Below, piece after piece: positions 1 through 8,178 of a DNA stretch of 64,000 nucleotides; the stretch's first letter is position 1; the number at the start of each line of letters is the position of its first letter. Under the pieces are notes generated by a model. It was not told the DNA's origin, did no database searches, and saw only the letters and a program-made list of their open reading frames with translations. A program made the position numbers and the translations under genes. This DNA comes from Nocardia sp. XZ_19_385 (lineage in GTDB: Bacteria > Actinomycetota > Actinomycetes > Mycobacteriales > Mycobacteriaceae): contig NZ_JACVEE010000003.1 in NCBI RefSeq assembly GCF_015355755.1, forward strand, positions 1 through 64,000. Direction: 5' to 3'.

Positions 1-459
1 GGCGGCAGCGATATCGGCCTCGCTCAGCCCGGCGCGGGCAGGGCAGAACAGTTTGAGCACGCCGATGCGTTCACCTCGCAACCGCATCGGCAGCGCATAC
101 ACTGCGGCCCAGCCGCGGGCGCGGGCATGCTCGGCGAATCCGGGCCACCGCGCCGAGGACTCGGCGCCCAGGTCGGCCAACCGCACCTGCCGGCCTTCGC
201 CGAAGGCGGTCAGGCTCGGGCCGGGCTCCACGGCGGGGGCCGGGAGCAGCTCCAGCAGCCGGGGCTCCTCGCTGGTGGCGGCCAGAACCTGCAACCGGTC
301 CAGGTGGTCGGCGACCAGCACACCCGCCGCGGTGCCGGGCAGGACTTCGGCCAGGGTCTCGATCAGGTCTTGGGCCACTTCGACCGGGTCGTAGTCGGCG
401 ACCAGGGAATCGGCCAGACGCACGAAGGCATTGTTGAGGGCTTGCTCTCGGGTGGGCAT
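1..459 (-). CDS. GAF-domain regulator, probably GAF/ANTAR type (3' end beyond window)
   Basis: The minus-strand frame is open from an ATG at 459 to the left edge, giving 153 codons without a stop. It begins MPTREQALNNAFVRLADSL and runs through a helix into a GAF-like sensor domain (AAGVLVADHLDRLQVLAATSE, later WAAVYALPMRLRGERIGVL). In actinobacteria this arrangement is usual for GAF plus ANTAR proteins, which bind RNA to antiterminate transcription. The ANTAR part would lie to the left of the window and is not seen, so ANTAR is inference. The GAF fold is clear from composition and motif spacing. The gene is oriented away from the rest of the window. Confidence 0.8.
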   Translation of the reverse strand, partial: MPTREQALNNAFVRLADSLVADYDPVEVAQDLIETLAEVLPGTAAGVLVADHLDRLQVLAATSEEPRLLELLPAPAVEPGPSLTAFGEGRQVRLADLGAESSARWPGFAEHARARGWAAVYALPMRLRGERIGVLKLFCPARAGLSEADIAAA

Positions 460-801
460 CGAGGCTCCACTTCCACACGGCTGCTTTGCTGAACCGTGCT
501 GGTTATTCGAGTCTAGGGCGCGCGCTGGTCCGGACCAACAGTGTCATTGGGGCTGAACCGAATCCGGTGTGCCACGACCTCGGCGGCCAGGGCCGCGATC
601 GGGGCTCCGGTGGTGGCACAAGCTATCTATGCCGACCGCCGGAAACGTCGATGCGCGTCCCAGTCGTGCGCGACGGACGCTGATCTCGAGCTGCACCGGT
701 GTGAGGCTAGACCGACCAGCTCGATCAGAGCGAAGGATTTCGGATGATTATCGTGCCGGGTAACGACATTCGAGGTTCCTCGGGGTTTCCGCCGAGGCGA
801 A
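460..801. other. Gene-free stretch upstream of the GAF gene
   Basis: No frame has convincing protein-like composition. It should hold the promoter of the minus-strand GAF gene. I see no clear hairpin terminator or repeat. Confidence 0.5.
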
Positions 802-1300
802 CTACCAACTGCGTGCCGAGATGACCAACTCCACGTTGTCAGCTTCCAGGAACGATCCATCCGAGCCCGTTTCGACGAAAAGCGGCACTTCGAACGTCCC
901 TTCTATGGCGTTGGCGTTGCCTTGAATCCAACTTGTGCCGGAGTCCGACAAACCGTGCACCGCAACGTCGGTCGAGCCGTCGCCATCGAAGTTCCCCCGG
1001 AAAAGGAACGAAGTGTCCGCGATGTCGAATCTGATGCCCTCGATACCGATGCTCGTCCACCCCGCAACGTCGCCGATATGGGGGTATAGGTGACCCAACT
1101 TGTGCATCTGCGCCGCGATGTCGGCGGGCAGCGATCTGGATCGGCGGCCTGGGTCTCGAGCTCGCGCGCGTAGGCGCGTTGCCGGCCGCGTTCTCGCGCA
1201 GCTCGGCGGCGAGGACGGGATCGTGGGTGCTCTCGGCGAGCAGGTCGTCGAGTTCGGCGTCGACGCCTGCCGAGGCGGACCCCCGTGAGCCCGTGCCGGA
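802..1300 (-). pseudogene. Frameshifted hypothetical protein remnant
   Basis: The downstream half (about 802-1130) reads as a natural protein, with segments such as DIAAQMHKLGHLYPHIGDVAGW and FDGDGSTDVAVHG. The upstream half continues as good protein in other frames: AELDDLLAESTHDPVLAAEL, then YARELETQAADPD. At least two frameshifts separate these pieces, so I read it as a decayed gene. The upstream part resembles a helical, antitoxin- or HTH-like segment, but I cannot name the family. Confidence 0.45.
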
Positions 1301-1449
1301 TCCGGAGCCACTCGCTCGCCGCTTTGCCGCTGGTCCGTGGAGTTGTGCGTGATTGCCCGTTTCGAACCCGACTGCGCTGAGGCCGATCTCTAAAGCTACG
1401 AGCTGGTACGGCGCCACAGACGGGCGCCCCGCGGGGCGGAGCGTGGAGG

Positions 1450-1629
1450 GTTGGTGGGAATCAGTGACGACCTCGCCGAATTCTCCGGGCACCCTCCGAT
1501 GCCCTCGGGGCCGTTCTCGCTTCGCAGGGCTACATCTGCACCAGCGACTGGGGCAAGCGGGTCGCGGCGTCTGGTGCCGGGCGCTACTTCGCTGGCGCCA
1601 CGATCCGGATCGAAGATTTAGACCGATAG
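1450..1629 (+). pseudogene. Short decayed coding remnant
   Basis: ISDDLAEFSGHP in one frame continues after a frame change near 1497 as DALGAVLASQGYICTSDWGK, ending IRIEDLDR and a TAG at 1627. Composition and acid/hydrophobic alternation look like real protein, but there is no start codon and no identifiable family. It points to general decay of this part of the window. Confidence 0.25.
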
Positions 1630-1874
1630 CAGCACATCGAGCCTCAGCCCCGGCGAGCCGAATTCGCCGGGGCTGAGTGCTGTCCCGGGCCTCATGTTTC
1701 CCGACCATTCGTCCCGCAAGGTGGGCCACGACCAAGGACGTCACGGTGATCGGCGACGAGCTCCATGGGCAACCAACCGGCACGCGCATGCTGCCCGACC
1801 ATCTCGGACTCCGGCTGTGCTCATACTGGCAGATCCAGCTGGAGGCCTTGCGACACGCCGATGAGGCTCGTTTT

Positions 1875-2012
1875 CGGCCCGAAAGTTATCCACAGGGGGG
1901 TCACCTTTGAAGAACTATTTGCACCACCGGAATTGGGCTTGAGCAGCGGGAACAGCACCGCGTCGCCTGCATCGTCGAACCGCCCGTCTTCCGGCCGAAA
2001 GTTGTCCACAGG
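1875..2012. repeat. Two direct repeats carrying DnaA-box-like sites
   Basis: A near-identical segment (CGGCC, GAAAGTT, then A or G, then TCCACAGG) occurs twice about 115 bases apart. The first contains TTATCCACA at 1886-1894, a perfect consensus DnaA box. The second contains TTGTCCACA at 2002-2010, a common variant. The surrounding 1630-2188 stretch has no convincing gene. A minus-strand frame across it (1821-2135) is open but reads through the repeats and has no recognisable domain. It could be an origin-proximal or DnaA-regulated site; two boxes alone do not make an origin. Confidence 0.45.
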
Positions 2013-2188
2013 CTCGTTGTGGTGGCTGCTGCGCCAAACATACTGTGCACCTGTGAGATTCGGACCTATTAGCCCCTTCGGAACGCTGATTTCCCCGCAT
2101 CTATTGCGTCGGTGGCGCGAAGTACTCTCTCGCACACCACCCGCTTGGGGTGGTTGCCGCTATGGCCCTTCGGGACTAGAGCGGTGAG

Positions 2189-2231
2189 GCGGCCCCTGCC
2201 ACTACGGCGTCCAAACCTCGGCAGGGGCCGC
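2189..2231. promoter_or_regulatory. Perfect 12-bp inverted repeat in the leader of a two-gene unit
   Basis: GCGGCCCCTGCC at 2189-2200 is the exact reverse complement of GGCAGGGGCCGC at 2220-2231, with a 19-base loop. It ends 38 bases before the ATG at 2270, which has its own GAGGAGGAC-type ribosome site. The hairpin has no U tract. It could be an attenuator, an operator, or an intrinsic terminator for something upstream. Confidence 0.5.
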
Positions 2232-2269
2232 GGCAACCCGGATATCTCTTGTGAGGAGGACCCAGGTCC

Positions 2270-2356
2270 ATGAGGCTAACTACCTCGGCCGACAATTCTG
2301 GCCGATTTCCGGCTCGGCTGCACGCGACACAGGGACAGGCGGCCGCCCATGATTGA
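2270..2356 (+). CDS. 28-residue leader-like peptide
   Basis: An ATG follows the strong site GTGAGGAGGAC at a normal distance and opens a 28-codon frame (MRLTTSADNSGRF...). The stop at 2354 overlaps the start of the next gene at 2349 by 8 bases, which suggests translational coupling. No domain is visible. It may mainly bring ribosomes to the downstream membrane gene. Confidence 0.5.
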   Translation: MRLTTSADNSGRFPARLHATQGQAAAHD

Positions 2357-2675
2357 GCCGTTCGCCGGTTCGGGCGGGCAGGAACAGGCCGCCAAGCAGC
2401 GGCGAAACCGCCGCCGACGTTCCGATTCCCCGCCGGACTCGCGCCCCGCAGTCCAGCAGAACCGAAGACGGCCTGCACCACCAGAATCGCCTTCACCGCC
2501 CTCTCCTGCCCCGGCTGCGCGTCGGGATCTGCCGATCCTGCTGCTGGCGCTGACGGTCGGGATCGGTCTGTTCGTGGGTTTGGTGTTCGCCGGTGTGCCG
2601 GTAGTGGGAGCGATTGCGGGCCTGGGCGCGGTGGGCCTGTTCGCTCATCGTGTGGTGACCCTCATGCGCGGCTGA
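2349..2675 (+). CDS. Small two-helix membrane protein with basic/proline-rich N-terminus
   Basis: This 108-residue protein has an N-terminal half rich in Arg, Gln, Pro and Ser (KQRRNRRRRSDSPPDSRP). Two adjacent hydrophobic segments follow at about residues 59-80 and 82-102 (LLLALTVGIGLFVGLVFAGV, then VVGAIAGLGAVGLFAHRVV). Small proteins with a soluble basic tail and a C-terminal hairpin are common in actinobacterial plasmids and integrative elements, but no named family is recognised. It is coupled to the 28-residue frame upstream. Confidence 0.7.
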   Translation: MIEPFAGSGGQEQAAKQRRNRRRRSDSPPDSRPAVQQNRRRPAPPESPSPPSPAPAARRDLPILLLALTVGIGLFVGLVFAGVPVVGAIAGLGAVGLFAHRVVTLMRG

Positions 2676-2979
2676 ACAGCGCATACCGAACCTTAAGGTG
2701 CGGAAAGAACTTCAGTGTTCACACTCCGTCGTTACGGGCGGGGTGTGAACGATGAAACTGGGTTCGAGTGGTGGTGAGCCATATTCGGACGCTGCGGTAA
2801 TCCACAGCAGGGAGACAGCTCGGAACATCCGCTAGCTAGCCGACGGGCGTGCATCGTTCGAGGCCTGCTGTCGAACTCGGCACCGCCGTCATCGCGGCCG
2901 AGGACGGTTCCATCGTGAGTGTCGCAAGATCCTGGCGAAGGAGGGCTGTGGCGGGGACGGATTCTGTACCGTCACGTCC
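2676..2979. other. Gene-free stretch
   Basis: No convincing coding frame. The right end carries the promoter-like element of the next gene. Nothing else stands out. Confidence 0.5.
2967..2972 (+). promoter_or_regulatory. -10 element TACCGT with predicted leaderless start
   Basis: TACCGT fits the actinobacterial -10 pattern TAnnnT and ends 7 bases before the GTG at 2980, with no Shine-Dalgarno sequence between. The 11-mer TCTGTACCGTC recurs at exactly the same distance before the paralogous gene starting at 13824. That supports both the start codon and a leaderless mRNA. Confidence 0.5.
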
Positions 2980-4000
2980 GTGCCTGAGGGGGAGAAGCCT
3001 GTGCGTCGCGGTCCGGTCGAATTGCGCTGGCGCTCGGTTGGTCTCATGGCGGGCGGGGCTGGCGTAGCCGGGTTTGGGGCGGCCGCCTTGTCGGGAGTGA
3101 CCACAAGTTTTTCTCAGCCGCTGGCCACGATGCTCGCCGGCGCAGGAGCACTCGGTGCGGGCGCTTTGGCCTATCTCAACGGGCAACGCACCCGAGCCCT
3201 CGATGCGGCCCATCATCAGGCTGATACCGACCGGGAGCGGGAGTGGCACCGCGACGACTCCCACCGAGCGCGGGAGTCGGCGCTGCGTGATCGCTACACC
3301 GCCGTGGCCGCGCAGATCGCCCACGAGTCCGCCGCCATCCGCCAAGCTGGGGTATACGCGCTGACCGCACTCGCCGACGACTGGCATTCCTTCGGCGAGG
3401 ATGACGAGCGGCAGGTCTGCTCCAGTGGTACCTACGCGTCCCGTCGGTGATAAGCCCGAGAAGCCGGACCTATCCGAACGTGAGATCCGACAGACCATCG
3501 TCGGCATTCTTGCCAAACGCCGTCTCCGTGTGAGCGATGACCCGAAATCCTGGGCCGCAACCATCATCGAATTGGGCCGAGTCTCGCTCCCGGAGTGCGA
3601 TCTCAGCGCCGTAGATCTCGCCGGTCTAGCTCTGGGTCGCGCGGACCTATGCGGTGCAAACCTGGATGCGGCGAACCTCGACGCCGCGAATCTGCGCTCG
3701 GCAAACCTGGCAGGCGCCAAACTGTTTGACGCGACATTGGTCAACGCGGATTTGTTTCACGCGAACTTGGCCGACGCGAACATGGACGTGGCGGACCTTA
3801 CGGGTGCGGACCTGCGAGCGACGAACCTTGCTGGCGCGAATCTGCGCGGCGCGACCCTGATTGGCGCGCAAATGTTCCATGCGAACCTTATTGGCGCGAA
3901 ACTGTTCCATGCGGACCTTACCGGCGCGAAACTGGCTGGCACGAGCCACGACGAAGCTACGGTCTGGCCAGAAGGATTCACTCCACCTACGCTGGAGTGA
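2980..4000 (+). pseudogene. Membrane-anchored pentapeptide-repeat protein, frameshifted
   Basis: The GTG at 2980 opens VPEGEKPVRRGPVELRWRS, then two hydrophobic segments and a helical linker, up to about 3415. The C-terminal part is in another frame (from about 3440), beginning PVGDKPEKPDLSEREIR and running through some twenty A(D/N)Lxx pentapeptides to a TGA at 4000. The segment expected between them (YLRVP) sits in the third frame near 3430. The break therefore involves more than one indel and probably a small deletion relative to the paralog at 13824-12261. Pentapeptide repeats fold as a right-handed beta helix, and known members shield DNA gyrase; no such role can be read here. Confidence 0.75.
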
Positions 4001-4257
4001 GCCGTTCGGAAACGATCTAAGGCAATCGCGTTGCATCTGTTGCGACGGCACTACCGTGCCCCGTTGCCGACAGTCGTATATCGGCTGGTCGAGTGGTGGG
4101 TTGCAGTTTGATCGCTGCGCATTCGACGCAGGTGTGCAGGCGATGTGAGCCACCGATCGCCTGGCAGGCGGCAGCAGTGGCGTGCCGCCGGGTCATCGGT
4201 TCGGCCCAGGTCGCGCGCTCGTAGCATTGGCTGTAGGAAGCGGCCGCACTGCACACC
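4001..4257. other. Decayed stretch upstream of a short ORF
   Basis: In the frame of the ORF at 4258 there is protein-like sequence (EPPIAWQAAAVACRRVIGSA) interrupted by two stops near 4220 and 4232. It looks like the ruined 5' part of that gene. Confidence 0.3.
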
Positions 4258-4521
4258 GTGGGTCCCACCGCGTGCGGGCGTGGATTGGCCGAATGCTCGG
4301 CGGCGCTGCGTGATCCGGTCGGCGACATCGTCATCAACCGGTTGCCGCTGGCGTCCACACTGTTCGTCGTGCCACCGTTTCGCCACGGCCGCGCCGCCAC
4401 CGCCGAGGCGGACTTTGACGAGTTCCTGGCCGGGTCGGCCGGCGGGCGTGGTGAGATTCGGCGCAGCCTGGTGCTCGGCGAGATCCGCGCCATCTCGACT
4501 GCCGACCAGGGCAGCCAGTAG
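4258..4521 (+). pseudogene. C-terminal remnant of an unrecognised protein
   Basis: The open frame encodes GPTACGRGLAECSAALRDPV and later ADFDEFLAGSAGGRGEIRRS, with good amino-acid balance and high GC at third positions. The same frame upstream is protein-like but has two stop codons, so this is probably the surviving 3' end of a longer gene. No family is recognised. If translated now it would start at the GTG at 4258, without a ribosome site. Confidence 0.35.
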
Positions 4522-4562
4522 GTAAGCGGTGAGCCCTCGAGTTCGGGTGCCCGTTCGGCGAC

Positions 4563-5066
4563 CTATTCTTTCGACTCTTCGAGGTTGCTGAGGGCGGCGC
4601 GGACTACAGGCAGTATCGCCGCTGGAATGCTGAATTCCGGTGCCCGCTGGTAGCTCGCAATCGACGGGTCGTAGTCGGTCGACAGCAAAGCCTCGGCATC
4701 GTCGGGGATCTGTTGTGCCGCTTGCAGCTTCTTGCGGATGGTGTTGATCGGGCGTGTGAATCCCCGCAAGTTCTCGCCGTCGCTGTATCCGGCGACGCGG
4801 TAGACGTCTGCGCGGGTGATCACTCCGCCCTGCTCGGCGGCTACGCGGATCACTTCAACCCGGTTGGCGTAGCCGTCGACGATGAGCTGGTGTAGCGCGT
4901 GCTGGACCGCGCTGACCGTCCACCCACCTCCGGTGAGGAGCGTGGGTTCGGTTGCCTCCGTGGCGATTTCTTCCAGAAATTGCTGAATTTTCGTACTGAT
5001 CCTGCGGCGTTGGTCGTCTGTGTAGGCGGTGACGTCGATCTGGATCGTGACTCTGATGTCCGACAT
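4563..5066 (-). CDS. Conserved-looking 167-residue hypothetical protein
   Basis: It begins MSDIRVTIQIDVTAYTDDQ after AAAGGAAG at a good distance. The first third alternates strand and helix (TDDQRRRISTKIQQFLEEIA). The middle (ANRVEVIRVAAEQGGVITRA) could form a winged-helix-like unit. The C-terminus is helical and acidic. No enzyme motif or membrane segment is present and no family is named. A sigma-70-like promoter lies 45-75 bases upstream. The gene is monocistronic. Confidence 0.75.
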   Translation of the reverse strand: MSDIRVTIQIDVTAYTDDQRRRISTKIQQFLEEIATEATEPTLLTGGGWTVSAVQHALHQLIVDGYANRVEVIRVAAEQGGVITRADVYRVAGYSDGENLRGFTRPINTIRKKLQAAQQIPDDAEALLSTDYDPSIASYQRAPEFSIPAAILPVVRAALSNLEESKE

Positions 5067-5114
5067 TCCGGCTTCCTTTGTGTGCTAGGTGTGCAGTTCC
5101 ATCTGCACCGTCTT

Positions 5115-5143
5115 AAGTTAGATATGGATCTCAACACTATCAA
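5115..5143 (-). promoter_or_regulatory. Sigma-70-like promoter of the gene ending at 4563
   Basis: On the minus strand TTGATA (5143-5138) and TAACTT (5120-5115) are separated by 17 bases, close to the housekeeping consensus. They lie just upstream of the ATG at 5066, within an unusually A+T-rich patch. Confidence 0.45.
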
Positions 5144-5314
5144 CAGTGAAAGTTGACATCGGCAGCCAGAATGCCACAGGCCGGTCCCCACGATCCAGCT
5201 GACGACACGACGAACCGATGGCGGTTTGGAGAATGTGTGGGGGAATGCGACCAGCGGCGCGGAATGGATGCAGGTAGTCGAGCAGGATCATCCTGCCTCC
5301 GTGGTGGGTGGTAG

Positions 5315-5482
5315 ACGGGTCAGGAACGCTCGGCCTACCTGGCCGATCTCGTGCGCCAAGACGACCGGCGCCGGCGGCTGGCAGCGAATACCGCGACCCT
5401 GACCGCGGCCGCGGCTACACCCCCGATCACCTCGACGTTGACCGCCGGCCTTATCGGCGCGCAGCGTCGCACGGCCAGCTGA
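5315..5482 (+). pseudogene. 5'-truncated antitoxin remnant
   Basis: The frame reads TGQERSAYLADLVRQDDRRR and continues, Ala/Thr-rich, to a TGA at 5480-5482. The motif SAYLADLVRQDDRR is typical of actinobacterial ribbon-helix-helix antitoxins. A TAG at 5312 closes the frame upstream and no start codon with a ribosome site exists, so the DNA-binding N-terminus is missing. The stop overlaps the toxin ATG by one base, as in an intact toxin-antitoxin pair. Confidence 0.5.
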
Positions 5483-5805
5483 TGGCGGCGCTTCCGCGGT
5501 TCGGGGAGGTCTCGCATGCCCTGGAGGGGTCGGTGCTGCCCGGCGGTATGCTGTGGCTGATCGTGTCCAACGACGACTACAACCGGATCAGGCGGCGGTT
5601 CGTTATCGTGGAAGTGGTCTCGGAGCCGCTCTCGGGCGACGCCATCATCTGCGATCTCGGCCCGGTCGGGGTGGCGATCACCGGCACCGTGCATACCGTC
5701 GGGCCGGGCTGGTTCGCGGGCTCGGAAGAGCCGATCGCGGTCATAGACGAGGAGACCGCGCGCCAGGCCGCCGACCAGATTCGGCACAACGTCCTGGGCC
5801 CGTAG
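5482..5805 (+). CDS. PemK/MazF-like toxin (provisional)
   Basis: Starting at the ATG coupled to the antitoxin remnant, it encodes 107 residues: MAALPRFGEVSHALEGSV, then LWLIVSNDDYNRIRRRFVIV and an alternating beta/loop C-terminal half (VGVAITGTVHTVG). The string W-L-I-V-S-N-D-D-Y-N matches the core strand of PemK/MazF/CcdB-fold toxins, which cleave mRNA or inhibit gyrase. The N-terminal strand is weaker than in canonical members. With its antitoxin broken, it may be inactive or neutralised from elsewhere. Confidence 0.55.
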   Translation: MAALPRFGEVSHALEGSVLPGGMLWLIVSNDDYNRIRRRFVIVEVVSEPLSGDAIICDLGPVGVAITGTVHTVGPGWFAGSEEPIAVIDEETARQAADQIRHNVLGP

Positions 5806-5865
5806 CAACCTCGGGCCATCGAGGATCGATGTTCGGGCCGAAAACCACTCGCTCGCAGCGTAAGG

Positions 5866-6912
5866 ATGCGCGACTATCGGAGGATGAGCAACCCCTTCGC
5901 GTCCGGACATGAATGCGACTGGCTGGCACCAGGACTCGAAGTTGTCGCGCTGCGTCTGGCCCGCGCTGACGCTGCCGTCTACGAGCTGTGCCGGGTCGCG
6001 GCTCTGTGGTCTATGCGGGGTCCGTTGGAGATCAAGCAGGTCGAGCGCACGGCCGGCGTCCTGGATATTGAGGTGATCGCGGTTCGGCCGGTGCCACCGG
6101 TGGTGGGCATGTTGTTCAGCGAAGCGGTGAACCATCTTCGGTCGGCGATCGAGAACACTCTGTTCTATCTGGTGGAGCAGAGCCGCGGTGCAGCGCTGCC
6201 CGAGGAGCAGGCGAAGCGGATTGAGATGCCCGTCAAGGCCGACTCGCTGGGTATGGCCGAATGGCACAAGTCGGTTGCCCGCAAGGTCCCCGAACTGGCC
6301 GCTGGCACCGTATTAGGGGGACGTGTTGCGGTCTTGCAGCCGTACGCGGATCCCACCGCGATCCCGTCCGTCGAACCAAGCGTGGCGGCCCTGATGGGCG
6401 TTCAGCCGGAATATGAGGCGCCCTTGGTTCTCTTGCAGCGGTACTCGAATACCGATAAGCATCGGTCGATTCGGGTTGGCGTCGCGCAGACGATGTTTAA
6501 TCTCGACAGCACCCCCGATCCTGCCCGCAAGCGGGTGTTCGAGCCCATCGAGGTGGGGACGGTGCTGGCGAGGGTGCCGAAGGGCGTGCTTGAGTTCGGT
6601 GAGGCGCAGACCGCGGTAGTTGTCGAACGACCAGACACAGCAACGATGGTGGCACCGGCGATGGAGTTGACTCGCTTGCATCGGCATGTCGCTGACGTTG
6701 TGATCCCGACGCTGGTCACAGGTCTGGTCTTGCCGCGCAGCCTGCCACCAGGTCTTGATCTGGACGACACGGGTCTGTCCCTCCGCGAACGACTCCAGGT
6801 CGGCGATTGGGCGTACGCGACTGACCGATTCGGCCCTGAACGCGAAGCGCTCTACCTTAAGGCGATGCAGGCGCCCGCCCAGTTCCTCGATGTGGAACCG
6901 TCGGGCGAGTAA
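5866..6912 (+). CDS. 348-residue hypothetical protein with TDKHR motif
   Basis: The protein has a beta-rich first third, then a helical block EAVNHLRSAIENTLFYLVEQ and, later, LLQRYSNTDKHRSIR. The string (S/N)xTDKHR after a long helix recurs in a widespread group of uncharacterised actinobacterial proteins that look HEPN-like; this is an impression, not an assignment. Two starts are possible: MRDYRRMSNPF at 5866 or MSNPF at 5884. Both have an AAGG/GGAGG-type sequence unusually close. No membrane segment is seen. It follows the toxin by 60 bases and may be co-transcribed. Confidence 0.7.
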   Translation: MRDYRRMSNPFASGHECDWLAPGLEVVALRLARADAAVYELCRVAALWSMRGPLEIKQVERTAGVLDIEVIAVRPVPPVVGMLFSEAVNHLRSAIENTLFYLVEQSRGAALPEEQAKRIEMPVKADSLGMAEWHKSVARKVPELAAGTVLGGRVAVLQPYADPTAIPSVEPSVAALMGVQPEYEAPLVLLQRYSNTDKHRSIRVGVAQTMFNLDSTPDPARKRVFEPIEVGTVLARVPKGVLEFGEAQTAVVVERPDTATMVAPAMELTRLHRHVADVVIPTLVTGLVLPRSLPPGLDLDDTGLSLRERLQVGDWAYATDRFGPEREALYLKAMQAPAQFLDVEPSGE

Positions 6913-6970
6913 GCCCGGAGCTCGTGTGGCCGACTCTACGCGTGCCGCGTCAAGCAACACGGTCGCTGAC

Positions 6971-7561
6971 CTAGTGCCGAATACGTCCTCGCAGAGGAAT
7001 TGTCGCGGTAATGCGGTCGGGCTGACCGCGCTGGTCCGCGGCGTGACCCAACACGATGTTCGCGGTGATCGCCGCCGACGCGGCCGCGTGGCCCGCTACA
7101 GCTGCCCAATTACCGATATCCGGGTGGCGGAGCGCGCGGCCGGCGAACGCACGGTAGTGCCGATGACAACAAGTCGACCGGCAGTCCGTATCGACTGCGG
7201 GCGTCATGCGTGACTTGTCGATGTCGCGGCTGGGCGTCGCTGTTTCTCGGGCTGGTGGGTTGCGCGAGGTGCGAATCGACTGGCGTGGTATTTCGGCGGC
7301 GAGCAGCGCCGCTGTCAGGTTGGCGTGCTCGTCTTCGATGGTGGTGCCGTTGTGGCGGGCGCGCTCCTGGGGGACGAACAGCGGATCGGAGTGATCGCGT
7401 TGGTAGAGACCGGATCGCTGTCGGGGCACCAAGGTCAGCAGCCGCTGCTTCATGAGGTCGTCGTAGCGGCGGTCGGCGTCGCGCCAGCGCGCCGCGAGCC
7501 GTCGCAGCACGAGCGTATCGCGAACGCATAGGGCCTCAATCCTGTTGGCGCCGCCCCACAC
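6971..7561 (-). CDS. Basic helical hypothetical protein
   Basis: A GTG at 7561 opens 196 codons. The first 110 residues look well conserved: LVLRRLAARWRDADRRYDDL, a basic helical region, then EDEHANLTAALLAAEIPRQ. The last 60 residues are more Ala/Arg-rich. The start lies inside the 3' end of the upstream gene with a 26-base overlap, so the two are coupled. No domain is recognised. A role beside the HTH protein encoded divergently at 8179 is possible from position only. Confidence 0.55.
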   Translation of the reverse strand: MWGGANRIEALCVRDTLVLRRLAARWRDADRRYDDLMKQRLLTLVPRQRSGLYQRDHSDPLFVPQERARHNGTTIEDEHANLTAALLAAEIPRQSIRTSRNPPARETATPSRDIDKSRMTPAVDTDCRSTCCHRHYRAFAGRALRHPDIGNWAAVAGHAAASAAITANIVLGHAADQRGQPDRITATIPLRGRIRH

Positions 7562-7919
7562 TCAGACGCACCTCCACCTCGAGGGGATGGTGCGCGCGCA
7601 GCCACCCATACCCGCGCGGCAACGAGATCAGCATCTTCCAGCCCGTGCAGACCGCGGCCGCCGTGGTGAGCGGCAGGACGCCGGTCTGGGCGGGCTGCTG
7701 AATCAGCTCCCACGGCGCGAGCATGCCGGTGAGGGCGTTGAGCGCGGCCGCCTCGGCGGTCCAGTGCAGCCGTTGATCGACCGCACGCCGCAACGCGGTG
7801 AACGCGCCGGGATCGGGGGCGTCGCCCAGGCTGGGCACCGGAGAGCTCTCGGCACGCCACCGCGCCGGCGGCGGGGCAGGTGCGGGGTCTTTCGGTGCGG
7901 GTGCAGGATGCGCGACCAT
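7536..7919 (-). CDS. Small hypothetical protein, first gene of a divergent pair
   Basis: The ATG at 7919 follows GAAAGGG. The 127 residues start with a Pro/Ala-rich segment, then form helices (FTALRRAVDQRLHWTAEAAA) and a hydrophobic middle (LPLTTAAAVCTGWKMLISLP), ending HHPLEVEVRLSVGRRQQD. The hydrophobic stretch is short for a membrane helix. It is divergent from the HTH gene at 8179, with about 260 bases between starts. Function unknown. Confidence 0.6.
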   Translation of the reverse strand: MVAHPAPAPKDPAPAPPPARWRAESSPVPSLGDAPDPGAFTALRRAVDQRLHWTAEAAALNALTGMLAPWELIQQPAQTGVLPLTTAAAVCTGWKMLISLPRGYGWLRAHHPLEVEVRLSVGRRQQD

Positions 7920-8138
7920 GTTGGTGGCCCTTTCAGTCGGCCGAAGCCGGGCGAGATCGCGTCGTCGCCGTGGAAAGTTGCGACACGGTCTCCTCCGGTG
8001 CGTCCCCACGATGGGGCCGTGGCATCGACTGTGGACTGGGAATACTTTTCCGCCAAGCCTGGGATTACGCGCTGATCTGCGGGAATGTGTTTTCCCGCAG
8101 TGCTTTAGGTTTTCCCGTCGCGGGGCGCGGCGAGGGAT

Positions 8139-8144
8139 TACGGT
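8139..8144 (+). promoter_or_regulatory. -10-like TACGGT before the HTH gene
   Basis: TACGGT fits TAnnnT and lies 34 bases before the GTG at 8179, which has its own GAAGGA site. It sits in the divergent intergenic space shared with the gene starting at 7919. Confidence 0.3.
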
Positions 8145-8178
8145 ACAGGTGCGAACTACCACCGTACGAAGGACGACT

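Noticed and set aside
839..1789. Minus-strand open frame of 316 codons
   Set aside because: Only about 35 codons near 1250 look like protein; the rest is Arg/Pro/Ser-rich shadow. That part was used in the pseudogene call instead.
7798..8178. Upstream in-frame extension of the HTH gene
   Set aside because: It overlaps the divergent gene at 7919 and lacks a ribosome site; the GTG at 8179 has GAAGGA and starts just before the HTH.
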